Source of the DNA: Rhizobium sp. CSW-27
Lineage (GTDB): Bacteria; Pseudomonadota; Alphaproteobacteria; Rhizobiales; Rhizobiaceae
DNA: 64,000 bases
NCBI RefSeq assembly: GCF_018760785.1
Contig: NZ_JAHHZO010000018.1
Coordinates: 21,684 to 85,683, forward strand
Reading direction: 5' to 3'
Within the stretch, counting starts at the first letter, position 1. Every line of letters starts with the position of its first letter. The translations under genes were made by a program, and so were the position numbers. This document shows, piece after piece, positions 41,191-49,500 of the stretch. Below the pieces are notes generated by a model that made no database searches, was not told the DNA's origin, and worked only from the letters and a program-made list of their open reading frames with translations.

Positions 41191-42975
41191 TCAGCGCCCC
41201 ACCGCATAGGCCTGCATCAGGCGTGGCGTCGCCGCTGCCCTGAGCAGGCCGTCCGCATCGCGCCGCGCCGCCGTCAGGCGCCCGACGGTCCAGTGATCGG
41301 CCACCGTCACCCGATGGCCGCGACGGCGCAGATCCGCAATCGTTGTCTCGCCGAAGCCGGCTTCCACCATGATGTGACCGGGCTCGGATGTGCGCGGATA
41401 GAAGGAGCCGGGGAAATGTGTCGTGTGGAACAGCGGCGCGTCAATTGCCGCCTGCAGGTTCTTGCCGTGATGGGCATACCGCAGGAAGAACGGCAGCTGC
41501 CACTGATCCTGCTGGTCGCCGCCCGGCGTTCCGAAGGCGAGCGTCGGCCGCCCCTGGTAAAGCGCAAGCGACGGCGTGAGCGTGGTACGCGGACGTTTTC
41601 CTGGGGCAAGCGAGGTCGGAAGCCCCTCTTTCAGCCAGAACATCTGGGCACGGGAATTCAGCGGGAAACCGAGACCCGGAACGACGGGCGAGGACTGCAG
41701 CCAGCCGCCCGACGGCGTGGTGGACACCATGTTGCCCCAACGGTCGATGACGTCGATATGGACGGTATCGCCCTTCTTTTCGGTCAGGTGCGCCATGGTC
41801 GGCTCGTAGACGGAGCCCTTGCCGGAAAATTCCGCAAGCATGGCCATGGTGGCGTCTACCTGCCGCTCATAGCCGGGCAACGTGCCGGGGCGCAGCTCCA
41901 AGGAGGCATTCGGACCGATCAGCTTGCGGCGTTCGGCATTGTAGCTGTCCGAGAGCAGCGCCTCGGTCGGTATCTGGCCGAATTCCGGGTCGCCGTAATA
42001 GACCTCGCGGTCGGCATAGGCGAGCTTTATCGCCTCGACCACATGGTGGACGAAATCGGGACCGCTCGGGTCCATGGCGCCGAGATCGAAACCCTTCAAG
42101 AGCGCCAGGGATTGCAGGAGGACCGGCCCCTGGCCCCAGGCGGGCGTCTTGGCAACAGTCCAGTCGTGGTAGTCGAAGGTCTGCGGCGCTTCGATGGTGG
42201 CGCTCCAGTTGGCCATGTCATCAGCCGTCAGCACGCCCTTGTGGCGCATGCCGCTCGCATCCATCACCTCGGCGGTCTTCAGGTAGGTGTCGATCGCCTC
42301 GGCGACGAAGCCGCGATAGAAGGCATCGCGCGCGGCCTGCACCTGGTTGTCGCGGCCGGTGGCGGCTTCCGCCTCGGCAATGATGCGTTTCCAGGTTTCG
42401 GCGAGAACCGGATTGCGGAAGCTGGAATGCGGCTCGGGGGCAGCGCCGCCCGGCAACCAGGTCTCGTGCGAGGTCGGCCATTCCCGGGCGAAGAAATCCG
42501 CGAGCCCCTTGATGGTGGCGGATACCCGCGGCAGTACCGGATGCCCATGCTCTGCATAATAGATAGCCGGTTCCAGAACCTCGCGCACCGACATCGTGCC
42601 GTAGTCGCGCAGCATCAGCATCCAGCCGTCGAAGGCGCCGGGTATGACGGTCGAGAGAAGTCCGTCGCCGGGGATCAGCTTCAGGCCCTCTGCGGTGTAG
42701 TGCTCGATGGTGGCGCCGGCGGGCGCCGGTCCCTGGGCACAGATCACCTCCACCTTGTCGGTTTTCTTCGAATAGATGATCGCCGGCATGTCGCCGCCGG
42801 GACCGCACAGATGCGGCTCGACCACCTGCAGCACGAAACCGGTGGCAACGGCTGCATCAAAGGCGTTGCCGCCCTTCTCGAGGATGCTCATACCGACCGC
42901 CGAGGCGATCCAGTGGGTGGAGGTGACGACGCCGAAGGTGCCGAGTATTTCGGGACGCGTGGTGAATTCGCTCAT
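41191..42975 (-). CDS. gamma-glutamyltransferase family protein
   Basis: This 594-residue protein is an Ntn-type self-cleaving hydrolase. The large-subunit part has GVVTSTHWIASAVGMSILEKGGNAFDAAVA (about 14-43) and VVEPHLCGPGGDMPAI (about 51-66). The small subunit should begin at the Thr of KGDTVHIDVIDRWGNMVS (about 408), the nucleophile position. The Gly-Gly and Ser motif TPSGGWLQSSP follows. No signal peptide is apparent, so it probably acts in the cytoplasm on imported substrates. HpxW-type oxamate amidohydrolase also belongs to this family and is an alternative. Operon: permeases, this gene, DUF1028, ATPase. Confidence 0.82.
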   Translation of the reverse strand: MSEFTTRPEILGTFGVVTSTHWIASAVGMSILEKGGNAFDAAVATGFVLQVVEPHLCGPGGDMPAIIYSKKTDKVEVICAQGPAPAGATIEHYTAEGLKLIPGDGLLSTVIPGAFDGWMLMLRDYGTMSVREVLEPAIYYAEHGHPVLPRVSATIKGLADFFAREWPTSHETWLPGGAAPEPHSSFRNPVLAETWKRIIAEAEAATGRDNQVQAARDAFYRGFVAEAIDTYLKTAEVMDASGMRHKGVLTADDMANWSATIEAPQTFDYHDWTVAKTPAWGQGPVLLQSLALLKGFDLGAMDPSGPDFVHHVVEAIKLAYADREVYYGDPEFGQIPTEALLSDSYNAERRKLIGPNASLELRPGTLPGYERQVDATMAMLAEFSGKGSVYEPTMAHLTEKKGDTVHIDVIDRWGNMVSTTPSGGWLQSSPVVPGLGFPLNSRAQMFWLKEGLPTSLAPGKRPRTTLTPSLALYQGRPTLAFGTPGGDQQDQWQLPFFLRYAHHGKNLQAAIDAPLFHTTHFPGSFYPRTSEPGHIMVEAGFGETTIADLRRRGHRVTVADHWTVGRLTAARRDADGLLRAAATPRLMQAYAVGR

Positions 42976-42999
42976 GTGTCAGGCCTTTGTCAAATCAGT

Positions 43000-43869
43000 C
43001 TAGTGTTCGCGCGGATCGAGCGCATCGCGCAGGCCGTCGCCGAGAAGGTTGAAACCGATCACCACGAGGAAGATCGCCGCACCCGGCCACATGGCCATCC
43101 AGGGTGCCTGGGAGAGAAAGTTCTTCGCCACGTTCAGCATCGAACCCCAGCTGGCGGCCGGCGGCTGCTGCCCGAGGCCAAGGAAGGAGAGGCTCGCTTC
43201 CGCGATGATCGCGGTCGCGACCGTCAGCGTCGCCTGGACGATGATCGGTGCGGTAACGTTCGGCAGGATGTAGCGGACCATGATATCGACATGGCCAAGC
43301 CCGACCGAGCGCGCGCCTTCGACATAATCCTCCTGCTTGACCGCCAGCACCTGGCCACGGGTCAGCCGTACGAAGATCGGCATGGCGGTCAGCCCGATCG
43401 CGATCATCGCATTGGTAAGGCTCGGCCCCAGGAAGGCGGCGAGCGCGATCGCCATGATCAGGAACGGCATGGCGAGCAGCGCCTCGGTGATGCGCGAGAT
43501 GACGAGATCCACCCATCCGCCGAAGTAGCCGGCCAACATGCCGAACGGTACGCCGATCACGACGGCAATGACGACAGAGAAGATGCCGGCCATCAGCGAG
43601 GCCTGCGCGCCCCAGATCATTCGCGATAGAATATCGCGTCCCAGATCATCCGTTCCGAGCCAATGCGCAGCGGACGGCGCCTTGCGGATGGCCGACCAGC
43701 TGGTGGCAACCGGATCGGGGATCGGCAGGAGCGGCGCGGCAACGGCGAGCACGGTGAAGAAGAGGATGATGGCAAGGCCGGCGAGTGCGCTGCGGCTCTT
43801 TTTCAGCTTGCCCCAGGCGCGGCTCTTTTCGCGCGGTTCCACACCGGCAGTCTGTTCGATGACGGTCAT
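43000..43869 (-). CDS. peptide ABC transporter permease (DppC-like)
   Basis: This 289-residue permease has an N-terminal OppC-type segment (LKKSRSALAGLAIILFFTVLAV, about 23-44) and the lumenal stretch HWLGTDDLGRDILSRMIWGAQASL that marks DppC/OppC proteins. The coupling loop is RSVGLGHVDIMVRYILPNVTAPIIVQ. Its start overlaps the DppB stop by 4 bases, with ATG at 43869 preferred over an upstream start because of homology. Confidence 0.87.
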   Translation of the reverse strand: MTVIEQTAGVEPREKSRAWGKLKKSRSALAGLAIILFFTVLAVAAPLLPIPDPVATSWSAIRKAPSAAHWLGTDDLGRDILSRMIWGAQASLMAGIFSVVIAVVIGVPFGMLAGYFGGWVDLVISRITEALLAMPFLIMAIALAAFLGPSLTNAMIAIGLTAMPIFVRLTRGQVLAVKQEDYVEGARSVGLGHVDIMVRYILPNVTAPIIVQATLTVATAIIAEASLSFLGLGQQPPAASWGSMLNVAKNFLSQAPWMAMWPGAAIFLVVIGFNLLGDGLRDALDPREH

Positions 43870-44813
43870 AGGCTGGCCCTCAGACGCGGATTGAGGAGAA
43901 CGTAGAGCACGTCGGCAATGAGGTTCATCAGGATGAAACCGACGGCCGTGCACATGACGACACCCTGTACCACCGCGTAATCGCGGTTGAAGACCGCATC
44001 GACGATGAGCTTGCCGAAGCCTGGAATGGTGAAGATCTGCTCGGTCAGGACGGCACCGGCCAGGAGTTCGCCGAACAGCAGCGCAGTCAGCGTGATGACC
44101 GGCAGCAATGCATTGCGGAAGCTGTGCGACAGCACCACTTCGCGCGGAGAAAGGCCCTTGGCGCGGGCGGTGCGGATGTAGTCGGCCGAAAGAACACCAA
44201 GCATGGCCGAGCGGGTGTGGCGCATCAGCGTTGCCGCCAGCGCCGTGCCCAGCACAAAGGCCGGCATGATCATCGTCTGAAGCGAGCGGACCGGATCGAC
44301 GAAGATGGATTCATAGCCGGAGGCCGGCAACCAGCCGAGATTGACCGACACCAGCAGGATGAGCATGATGCCCAGCCAGAAGTTCGGCACCGACAGGCCG
44401 GAGAGCGCCACGATGCTCGCAATATAATCCAGCACCGTGTTTTTCTTGACCGCTGCGAGAATGCCCATCGGCACGCCGATGGCAAACGCAAAGATCATGG
44501 CCATGATGGCAAGCTGGATCGTCACCGGCAGCTTCTCGCCGATCAGTTCCAGCACCGGCTGGTTGGTGCGCAACGATATGCCGAGATCGCCCTTCAGCAC
44601 GCCGCCCAGCCAGTTGACATACTGAACCGGGATCGGGTCGTTCAGGTGATATTTCTCGCGCAACAGTTCCAGCACGGCGGGATCCCGCTCCTCGCCGGCC
44701 ATGGCGAGCACCGGATCGCCCGGCAGAAGCTTCTGCAGCGAAAACACGAAGATCGAAATGATCAGGAGCGTCGGGATCGCGACCAGCAGACGCTTTCCGA
44801 TGAATACAGGCAT
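43866..44813 (-). CDS. peptide ABC transporter permease (DppB-like)
   Basis: This 315-residue permease starts IGKRLLVAIPTLLIISIFVFSLQKLLPGDPVLAM, the typical DppB opening, and has the coupling loop ARAKGLSPREVVLSHSFRNALLPVITL (about 212-238). It pairs with DppC just downstream to form the channel for the family-5 binding protein encoded upstream at 44883. Confidence 0.88.
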   Translation of the reverse strand: MPVFIGKRLLVAIPTLLIISIFVFSLQKLLPGDPVLAMAGEERDPAVLELLREKYHLNDPIPVQYVNWLGGVLKGDLGISLRTNQPVLELIGEKLPVTIQLAIMAMIFAFAIGVPMGILAAVKKNTVLDYIASIVALSGLSVPNFWLGIMLILLVSVNLGWLPASGYESIFVDPVRSLQTMIMPAFVLGTALAATLMRHTRSAMLGVLSADYIRTARAKGLSPREVVLSHSFRNALLPVITLTALLFGELLAGAVLTEQIFTIPGFGKLIVDAVFNRDYAVVQGVVMCTAVGFILMNLIADVLYVLLNPRLRASL

Positions 44814-44882
44814 TGCGCCATCCTTTTCGGGGACTGAGCGAGGAAGGCGCCGCAGGCTGAACTCTGCGGCGCCGGAACGGCC

Positions 44883-46394
44883 TCAGCCGCCCTTCTTCAT
44901 TCCGGTGAGCCGGATCATGCCATCCGGCGCGGGGACGAAACCGGTGACCGACTTGTTGAGCGCCCAGATCCACGACTGGTGGCCGAGATAGATGATCGGC
45001 ATGTCGTCGTTGAGGATCACGCTTGCCGCATCATACTTCTGCTTGCGCACCGCATCATCCGTCGAGGCGCGGGCTTCGTTCAGCAGCTTGTCGACTTCCG
45101 GGTTGCAGTACTTCGTGTCGTTGATGCCGCCCTTGCAGGTGATGAACTGGTGGATGTTGCCGTCCGGATCGACACGGCCGGACCAGTCGGAGCGGCTGAG
45201 CTGGTAGTTGCCGCGCGTCTGCTCATCGAGAAGCGTAGCAAATTCCGTCGATTTCAGGCTGACATCGAAACCGGCTTCGGCCACCATCGACTGCACGATC
45301 TGCATCATCTGCTGGGCGACCGGGTTGTTCGGGATCTGCATCTCGACCGGCACGCGGTCGAAACCGGCTTCCTTCACCAGCGCCTTTGCCTTTTCGACAT
45401 CACGCGCCGGAACCGGGATCGCCTTGTTGTACCACGGGCTGTTCGGCGGGAAGGGCTGGTTGCCGCCAACGGCCGTGCCTTCATAGACGATCTGGTTCAG
45501 CGCATCGCGGTCGATGGCGAGCGAGAAAGCCTGACGAAGGCGCTTGTCCTTGCCGAACGGGTTGTCGGCGCGCGGGCCGTTGGCGATATTGGCGTAAAGC
45601 GCCATGTAGCCTATGTTGACGACCGCTTCGTACTTCAGCTTCGGATCCGACTTCACCGCCTGCGCATCGGTCGCGGCGAGCCGCTCGATCATGTCGAGAT
45701 CGCCCGAGCGCAGATTGGCGAGACGCACGGTCGAATCTGGGATCGGCAGGTAGGTGACCTTGTCGATGAAGATATTGTCCTTGTTCCAGTAATCCTTGAA
45801 CTTCTCCAGCACGATGCGGTCCTGCTGCACGCGCTCGACGAACTTGAAGGGACCGGCGCAGACGGGCTTGGAGCCGAAATTCGCGCCGAGTTCCTTGGCG
45901 GCCTTGGGCGAGACGATCATGCCGGCGCGGTCGGAGAGCTGCGCCAGGAGTGTGACGTCCGGCTTCTTCAGCGTGAAGGTCACTTCCAGAGGGCCGGTGG
46001 CCTCGACCTTTTCGACAGAAGACAATTCGCTCTTGCGGCGCGATTCCGGCAAGGTCATGTTGCGTTCGATGGTGGCGACGACGGCGGCGGCATCCATCGC
46101 CGTCTCGTCGTGAAACTTCACGCCATCCCGCAGCGTCATCACCAGCTTCAGGCCGTCGTCCGACCATTTCCAGCCGGTCGCCAGCTGCGGTACGATCTTC
46201 AGGTCGGGCGAGACATCGACCAGCTTGTCGCACATCGCGGTATAGACGATGCGGCCGACAAAGGTGCGGGACTGGGCGGGATCGAGCACGTCGGCATCAT
46301 CCTGCAGGCCGATCTTCAGTTCGGTGGCGAAAGCAGGCAAGGCGCTCAGCACGCCAAGAGCAAGCGCCGTCGTCAGGCGCAACAATCCATTCAT
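44883..46394 (-). CDS. peptide ABC transporter substrate-binding protein (SBP_bac_5)
   Basis: This 503-residue periplasmic binding protein has a Sec signal (LLRLTTALALGVLSALPAFA, residues 4-23) and the family-5 opening ELKIGLQDDADVLDPAQSRTFVGR, then CDKLVDVSPDLKIVPQLATGWKWSDDG. FSLAIDRDALNQIVYEGTAV and the C-terminal DDMPIIYLGHQSWIWALNKSVTGFV also match. The ATG at 46394 lies 7 bases after GAGGAG and is preferred to 46400. First structural gene after the GntR gene. Confidence 0.88.
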   Translation of the reverse strand: MNGLLRLTTALALGVLSALPAFATELKIGLQDDADVLDPAQSRTFVGRIVYTAMCDKLVDVSPDLKIVPQLATGWKWSDDGLKLVMTLRDGVKFHDETAMDAAAVVATIERNMTLPESRRKSELSSVEKVEATGPLEVTFTLKKPDVTLLAQLSDRAGMIVSPKAAKELGANFGSKPVCAGPFKFVERVQQDRIVLEKFKDYWNKDNIFIDKVTYLPIPDSTVRLANLRSGDLDMIERLAATDAQAVKSDPKLKYEAVVNIGYMALYANIANGPRADNPFGKDKRLRQAFSLAIDRDALNQIVYEGTAVGGNQPFPPNSPWYNKAIPVPARDVEKAKALVKEAGFDRVPVEMQIPNNPVAQQMMQIVQSMVAEAGFDVSLKSTEFATLLDEQTRGNYQLSRSDWSGRVDPDGNIHQFITCKGGINDTKYCNPEVDKLLNEARASTDDAVRKQKYDAASVILNDDMPIIYLGHQSWIWALNKSVTGFVPAPDGMIRLTGMKKGG

Positions 46395-46490
46395 GGTCAT
46401 TCTCCTCTGATCGATAGGTTTTGTCGTTCACGGGTGCCGGCTTGTTGCCTCCGGCTTCTCCTTCGACGGGCATAATTGCCCGCCGTAATC

Positions 46491-47234
46491 TCAGGCCGTC
46501 ACGGCAAGGCCGCCCGGGGCCACGACGATATCGACACCGTCATGGGAGGTTTCGCGGATGAGCCGCTCCTGCAGCATCAGCAGATGCCGGCGCATGGCTT
46601 CGGCCGCGCGCGCCGGATCGCGGGCGGCAATGGCATCGATAATGTCCTCGTGCTGCGCATAGGCGACGACCACGCCATCGCCGGCGCGGGCGCGCTCACG
46701 AATGGCCTGCCAGGCCTCGTCCTGTCGCACATGATTGATCACATCGAAGATCGTCAGGAACAGCTGGTTGCGGGCGCTCTGGGCGATCTGGCGATGCAGG
46801 GCGCCATCCCACAATTCGCGTGCATCGGCATCGTCGCTCTCGCGGATTTTGCGGGCCAGTTCACGCATGCGAACCAATTCGGGCGGCTTGGCACGCAGGG
46901 CGGCAAGCTGTGCCAGCTGCGGCTCGATACGAAGACGGACCTCCATGATTTCCATGAAATCCGTCCCGGCCACGATGGAGCCGACATCGGCGGCCAGTCC
47001 GCCGGGCCGCTGGCCGACGAAGGTGCCGGCCCCCTGCCGACGCCACACTTCGCCCTCGGCCTCCAGCACTTCCAGCGCCCGGCGCACGGCTCGACGACCG
47101 ACCCCCAGGCGCTCCGCCAGATCACGCTCGGTCGGCAGTTTTCCATCCGCACCGACATCGCCTTCGCGCAGCAGTTCGCGCAGCTTTTCCAGGGCGTAAT
47201 TGGCATTGTCGGGATGCGGAGGAGCTTGAACCAT
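46491..47234 (-). CDS. GntR-family regulator, FCD domain
   Basis: This 247-residue protein has a winged HTH at about 10-78 (LREGDVGADGKLPTERDLAERLGVGRRAVRRALEVLEAEG, WRRQGAGTFVG) and a helical FCD domain (about 95-230) with DFMEIMEVRLRIEPQLAQLAAL and ELWDGALHRQIAQSARNQLFLTI. It is first in the minus-strand peptide/GGT operon and divergent from the cupin gene. A perfect inverted repeat lies just upstream of its start, so it probably autoregulates and controls both directions. Confidence 0.86.
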   Translation of the reverse strand: MVQAPPHPDNANYALEKLRELLREGDVGADGKLPTERDLAERLGVGRRAVRRALEVLEAEGEVWRRQGAGTFVGQRPGGLAADVGSIVAGTDFMEIMEVRLRIEPQLAQLAALRAKPPELVRMRELARKIRESDDADARELWDGALHRQIAQSARNQLFLTIFDVINHVRQDEAWQAIRERARAGDGVVVAYAQHEDIIDAIAARDPARAAEAMRRHLLMLQERLIRETSHDGVDIVVAPGGLAVTA

Positions 47235-47238
47235 TTAG

Positions 47239-47261
47239 GGAACCAATTTGCTATTGGTTCC
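47239..47261. promoter_or_regulatory. operator: perfect 9-bp inverted repeat (GGAACCAAT-N5-ATTGGTTCC)
   Basis: A perfect 9-bp inverted repeat with a 5-base spacer begins 5 bases upstream of the GntR start codon. Its TTGG/CCAA half-sites resemble FCD-type GntR operators. It is well placed to control the GntR-peptide importer operon, and it lies about 220 bp from the divergent cupin gene. Confidence 0.7.
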
Positions 47262-47478
47262 ATCCAGCCACCATCCATGCGGGGAGTCAAGCCAGAATCT
47301 GGCCAGAAAAATCGCAAGCCTGAGATTTAGGCAGATTGCCGGTTGCGGCGGCGAAATCGCGGCGGATCATGCCCATCCAGGCAGCAGAAAGAACAGGGCA
47401 ACCTCTGGAGCGGGTCCATCTTGTCAGATAGGATTGGGATCTTGTACGATGACGCAAGCCATAAATGTGAGGATGATG

Positions 47479-47808
47479 ATGAGCCTTCCCGCCTATCCGA
47501 CCGTCTCTCCCGATCCGGGCGTTCAGCGCCGGGTTCTTTCCGAAACCGCCGAGCTGATGGTCGTGTCCTTCCGGTTCGAGACCGGCGCGGAGGGCAAGCT
47601 GCACCGGCATCCGCATGTGCAGTCCACCTATGTGGCGAGCGGCCGCTTCCGCTTTTTCCGCGATGGCGTGGCCCACGAGCTTGCTCCCGGCGACAGCCTC
47701 GTCATCCCCGGCAATATCGAGCATGGCTGCCAGTGCCTGGAAGCCGGTGAACTGATCGATTGCTTCACGCCGCGCCGCGACGATTTTCTGGCCGTCCAGA
47801 CCAGCTGA
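47479..47808 (+). CDS. small cupin-domain protein
   Basis: This 109-residue protein is one cupin barrel: GAEGKLHRHPHVQSTYVASGRFRF (cupin motif 1, with His-His and a Gln in place of the usual Glu region) and PGDSLVIPGNIEHGCQCLE (motif 2 with His). It probably binds a metal and either a small ligand or a pathway intermediate. The ATG at 47479 lies 6 bases after GAGG and is preferred among several in-frame ATGs. It is divergent from the GntR gene; a role in the gamma-glutamyl/peptide pathway is inference. Confidence 0.75.
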   Translation: MSLPAYPTVSPDPGVQRRVLSETAELMVVSFRFETGAEGKLHRHPHVQSTYVASGRFRFFRDGVAHELAPGDSLVIPGNIEHGCQCLEAGELIDCFTPRRDDFLAVQTS

Positions 47809-47925
47809 GACCGCTTGCATCGGTCAGGAGACCTCGCCCGACGCAAAGGACCCGCGCAGGCATCGCCGCGCGCGGGTCAAACAGAGGTGGCATCCGGCAG
47901 AAAGACGCGCCGGATGCCCGAAACG

Positions 47926-48606
47926 TCAGGCCGGCTGATGCAGGCGGTTGTTGAACAGCGGACCGCGGCTGAACTGGCGCAGCGACTTGGCGGCGGCCAG
48001 CACGGCCAGATCGATCAGCGGCTCAAGCAGGATCACGCTCATGTAGGCGAGACCGAAGGCGCCGACATTGCCGAGATTTTCCGCCGTGAAGCCATGGCCA
48101 TAGAGTGCCCAGAAGGCCACCCAGGCCACGATCCCCCCCTGATAGGCGGTCGAAAGTGCCAGCGCCTGGCTGTACTTCAGATCCACATAGGCCGTGCGGC
48201 GCGGAATGATGCGCCTGGCGAGCAGGTTGATGCCCCACAGCGGCACGAGCAGCGTCGTGACGTTCATGCCGTATTGCGGCAGATCGAACGGGGCGAAGAA
48301 CAGCCCCTGCAGCAGAAGCCCGGCCGCAAGACCGATCGCCGCAGCACCCGCACCGAACAGCAGCAGAAGCGTCGAGCCCAGGATAAGGTGCACCTCCGAA
48401 ACGCCGACCGGGTGATGTGGCAGCACTTCAAAGAAGCAGAACACCAGCGCGGTCGTGGCAAGGCTGCGCAATGCGAGCGCCGGCAGGCCGCCATTGTCGC
48501 GCAGGCCGTCTGCCGCCATCTTCGCCGTCAGGCCGAAGCCCACGGCCGCAGTGGCATAGCTGAGAATGATCTTTGCGCCGTCAACGACGCCCGGTTCGAT
48601 ATGCAT
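47926..48606 (-). CDS. CbiM-like energy-coupling-factor permease (orphan)
   Basis: This 226-residue membrane protein starts MHIEPGVVDGAKIILSYA, the CbiM-type N-terminus whose Met-His binds cobalt or nickel in known family members. It has about six to seven hydrophobic segments, with HHPVGVSEVHLILGSTLLLLFG (about 71-92) matching the conserved HxPVxxxE region. No CbiN, CbiQ or CbiO gene is adjacent. A cobalamin riboswitch lies immediately upstream, so it probably takes part in cobalt uptake for B12 synthesis and is shut off by B12. Confidence 0.83.
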   Translation of the reverse strand: MHIEPGVVDGAKIILSYATAAVGFGLTAKMAADGLRDNGGLPALALRSLATTALVFCFFEVLPHHPVGVSEVHLILGSTLLLLFGAGAAAIGLAAGLLLQGLFFAPFDLPQYGMNVTTLLVPLWGINLLARRIIPRRTAYVDLKYSQALALSTAYQGGIVAWVAFWALYGHGFTAENLGNVGAFGLAYMSVILLEPLIDLAVLAAAKSLRQFSRGPLFNNRLHQPA

Positions 48607-48671
48607 ATGTCGGTCCCTCTTGTCCGCGCCCACCGCGCGGCTGGAAAATGAAAAAGGCGTCTCCGCCCGGC

Positions 48672-48865
48672 TCCGATGGCTGGTCTCCTGGCTCACGGTT
48701 CCTCACTTCGCCCGCCTTCCCAGCTCTCTTGAAGCCAGTGGCATCCGGACGTCATTCGCCGCTTACAGTTGCGGGGGCAGCCATGGTTTCGACGCCCTGA
48801 AGCGCCCCACCATGTTCCCATTTAACCCGGCTTCCCCTGAGGAAGGCCGGGACCATCACGCGGAT
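48672..48865 (-). promoter_or_regulatory. cobalamin riboswitch
   Basis: On the minus strand the leader of the CbiM gene carries the hallmark elements in order: GGGAACATGGTG (about 48806-48817), GCCCCCGCAACTGTAAGCGG (about 48759-48778), the B12-box core GCCACTGG (48735-48742) and GAGCCAGGAGACC (48682-48694). The element ends about 65 bases before the ATG, leaving room for an expression platform. Edges are approximate. B12 binding normally turns such genes off. Confidence 0.92.
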
Positions 48866-48934
48866 GTTATCGTTGCCGGCACCCTGTTGGCAACAAGGGA
48901 TTGCGACAATGGCGTGTCGCCTTCGCCGGTCGCG

Positions 48935-49471
48935 TCAAGCCGGAAGCCGGCTGCCGTCACCAAGCACATGGTAGGCACGCTGGTAATAGGCGAGCCCTTC
49001 ATCGGTGCTCCCGGATCTGAGGGTGACGACGCGGCAGAACAGGACCTTGTGCGTTCCGATATCGACGGCCTCCGCCACGCGACAATCGAAGGAGACAACC
49101 GCATCGCACAGCACCGGCGCGCCGGTCTCTCCGGTCATCCAGTCGGCGGCGGCGAAGCGCTCCTCAACCGGCGTCTTGCCACCGAACAGCGAGGAAAGCC
49201 GCACATGGCCGGGCCCGAGCGTGTTGACCGACAGAACGCCGTTTGCCTCGAAGGCGGAAAATACCGAGCTTGACCGGTTGAGACAGACGAGCAGCGTCGG
49301 CGGCGTATCGGTCACGCTGCACACCGCGGTTGCGGCAAAGCCCGCGCGGCCGGCGGCGCCGTCCGTGGTGATGATGTGCACGGCCGCACCGAGCCTTGCC
49401 ATGGCATTGCGAAAGTCCACCGGATCGATCGTCACGGAACCTTCGAGCATTGCGGTCTGGATGGCGTTCAT
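48935..49471 (-). CDS. rutF: flavin reductase of the RutF/HpaC family
   Basis: This 178-residue flavin reductase has FRNAMARLGAAVHIITTDGAAGRAGFAATAVCSVTDTPPTLLVCLN (about 20-64), NGVLSVNTLG and the C-terminal TLRSGSTDEGLAYYQRAYHVL, the pattern of RutF and related NADH:FMN oxidoreductases. It should supply reduced FMN to the RutA-like monooxygenase encoded at 57475. It is the last gene of the minus-strand operon with amidase, small protein, permease, ATPase and binding protein. The ATG at 49471 is set by homology. The symbol reflects family; the pathway may not be uracil degradation. Confidence 0.82.
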   Translation of the reverse strand: MNAIQTAMLEGSVTIDPVDFRNAMARLGAAVHIITTDGAAGRAGFAATAVCSVTDTPPTLLVCLNRSSSVFSAFEANGVLSVNTLGPGHVRLSSLFGGKTPVEERFAAADWMTGETGAPVLCDAVVSFDCRVAEAVDIGTHKVLFCRVVTLRSGSTDEGLAYYQRAYHVLGDGSRLPA

Positions 49472-49500
49472 CTGACAACTCCTGAAACCCTGACCCGCCG

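Noticed and set aside
40540..43629. A 1029-codon open frame on the plus strand opposite the GGT and DUF1028 genes
   Set aside because: It lies antisense to three well-supported genes, has low-complexity Arg/Gly/His-rich content and no recognisable domain; it is a GC-rich codon shadow.
48566..49273. Open frame across the cobalamin riboswitch
   Set aside because: The sequence is an RNA element on the other strand with all conserved parts; the frame has no protein-like content.
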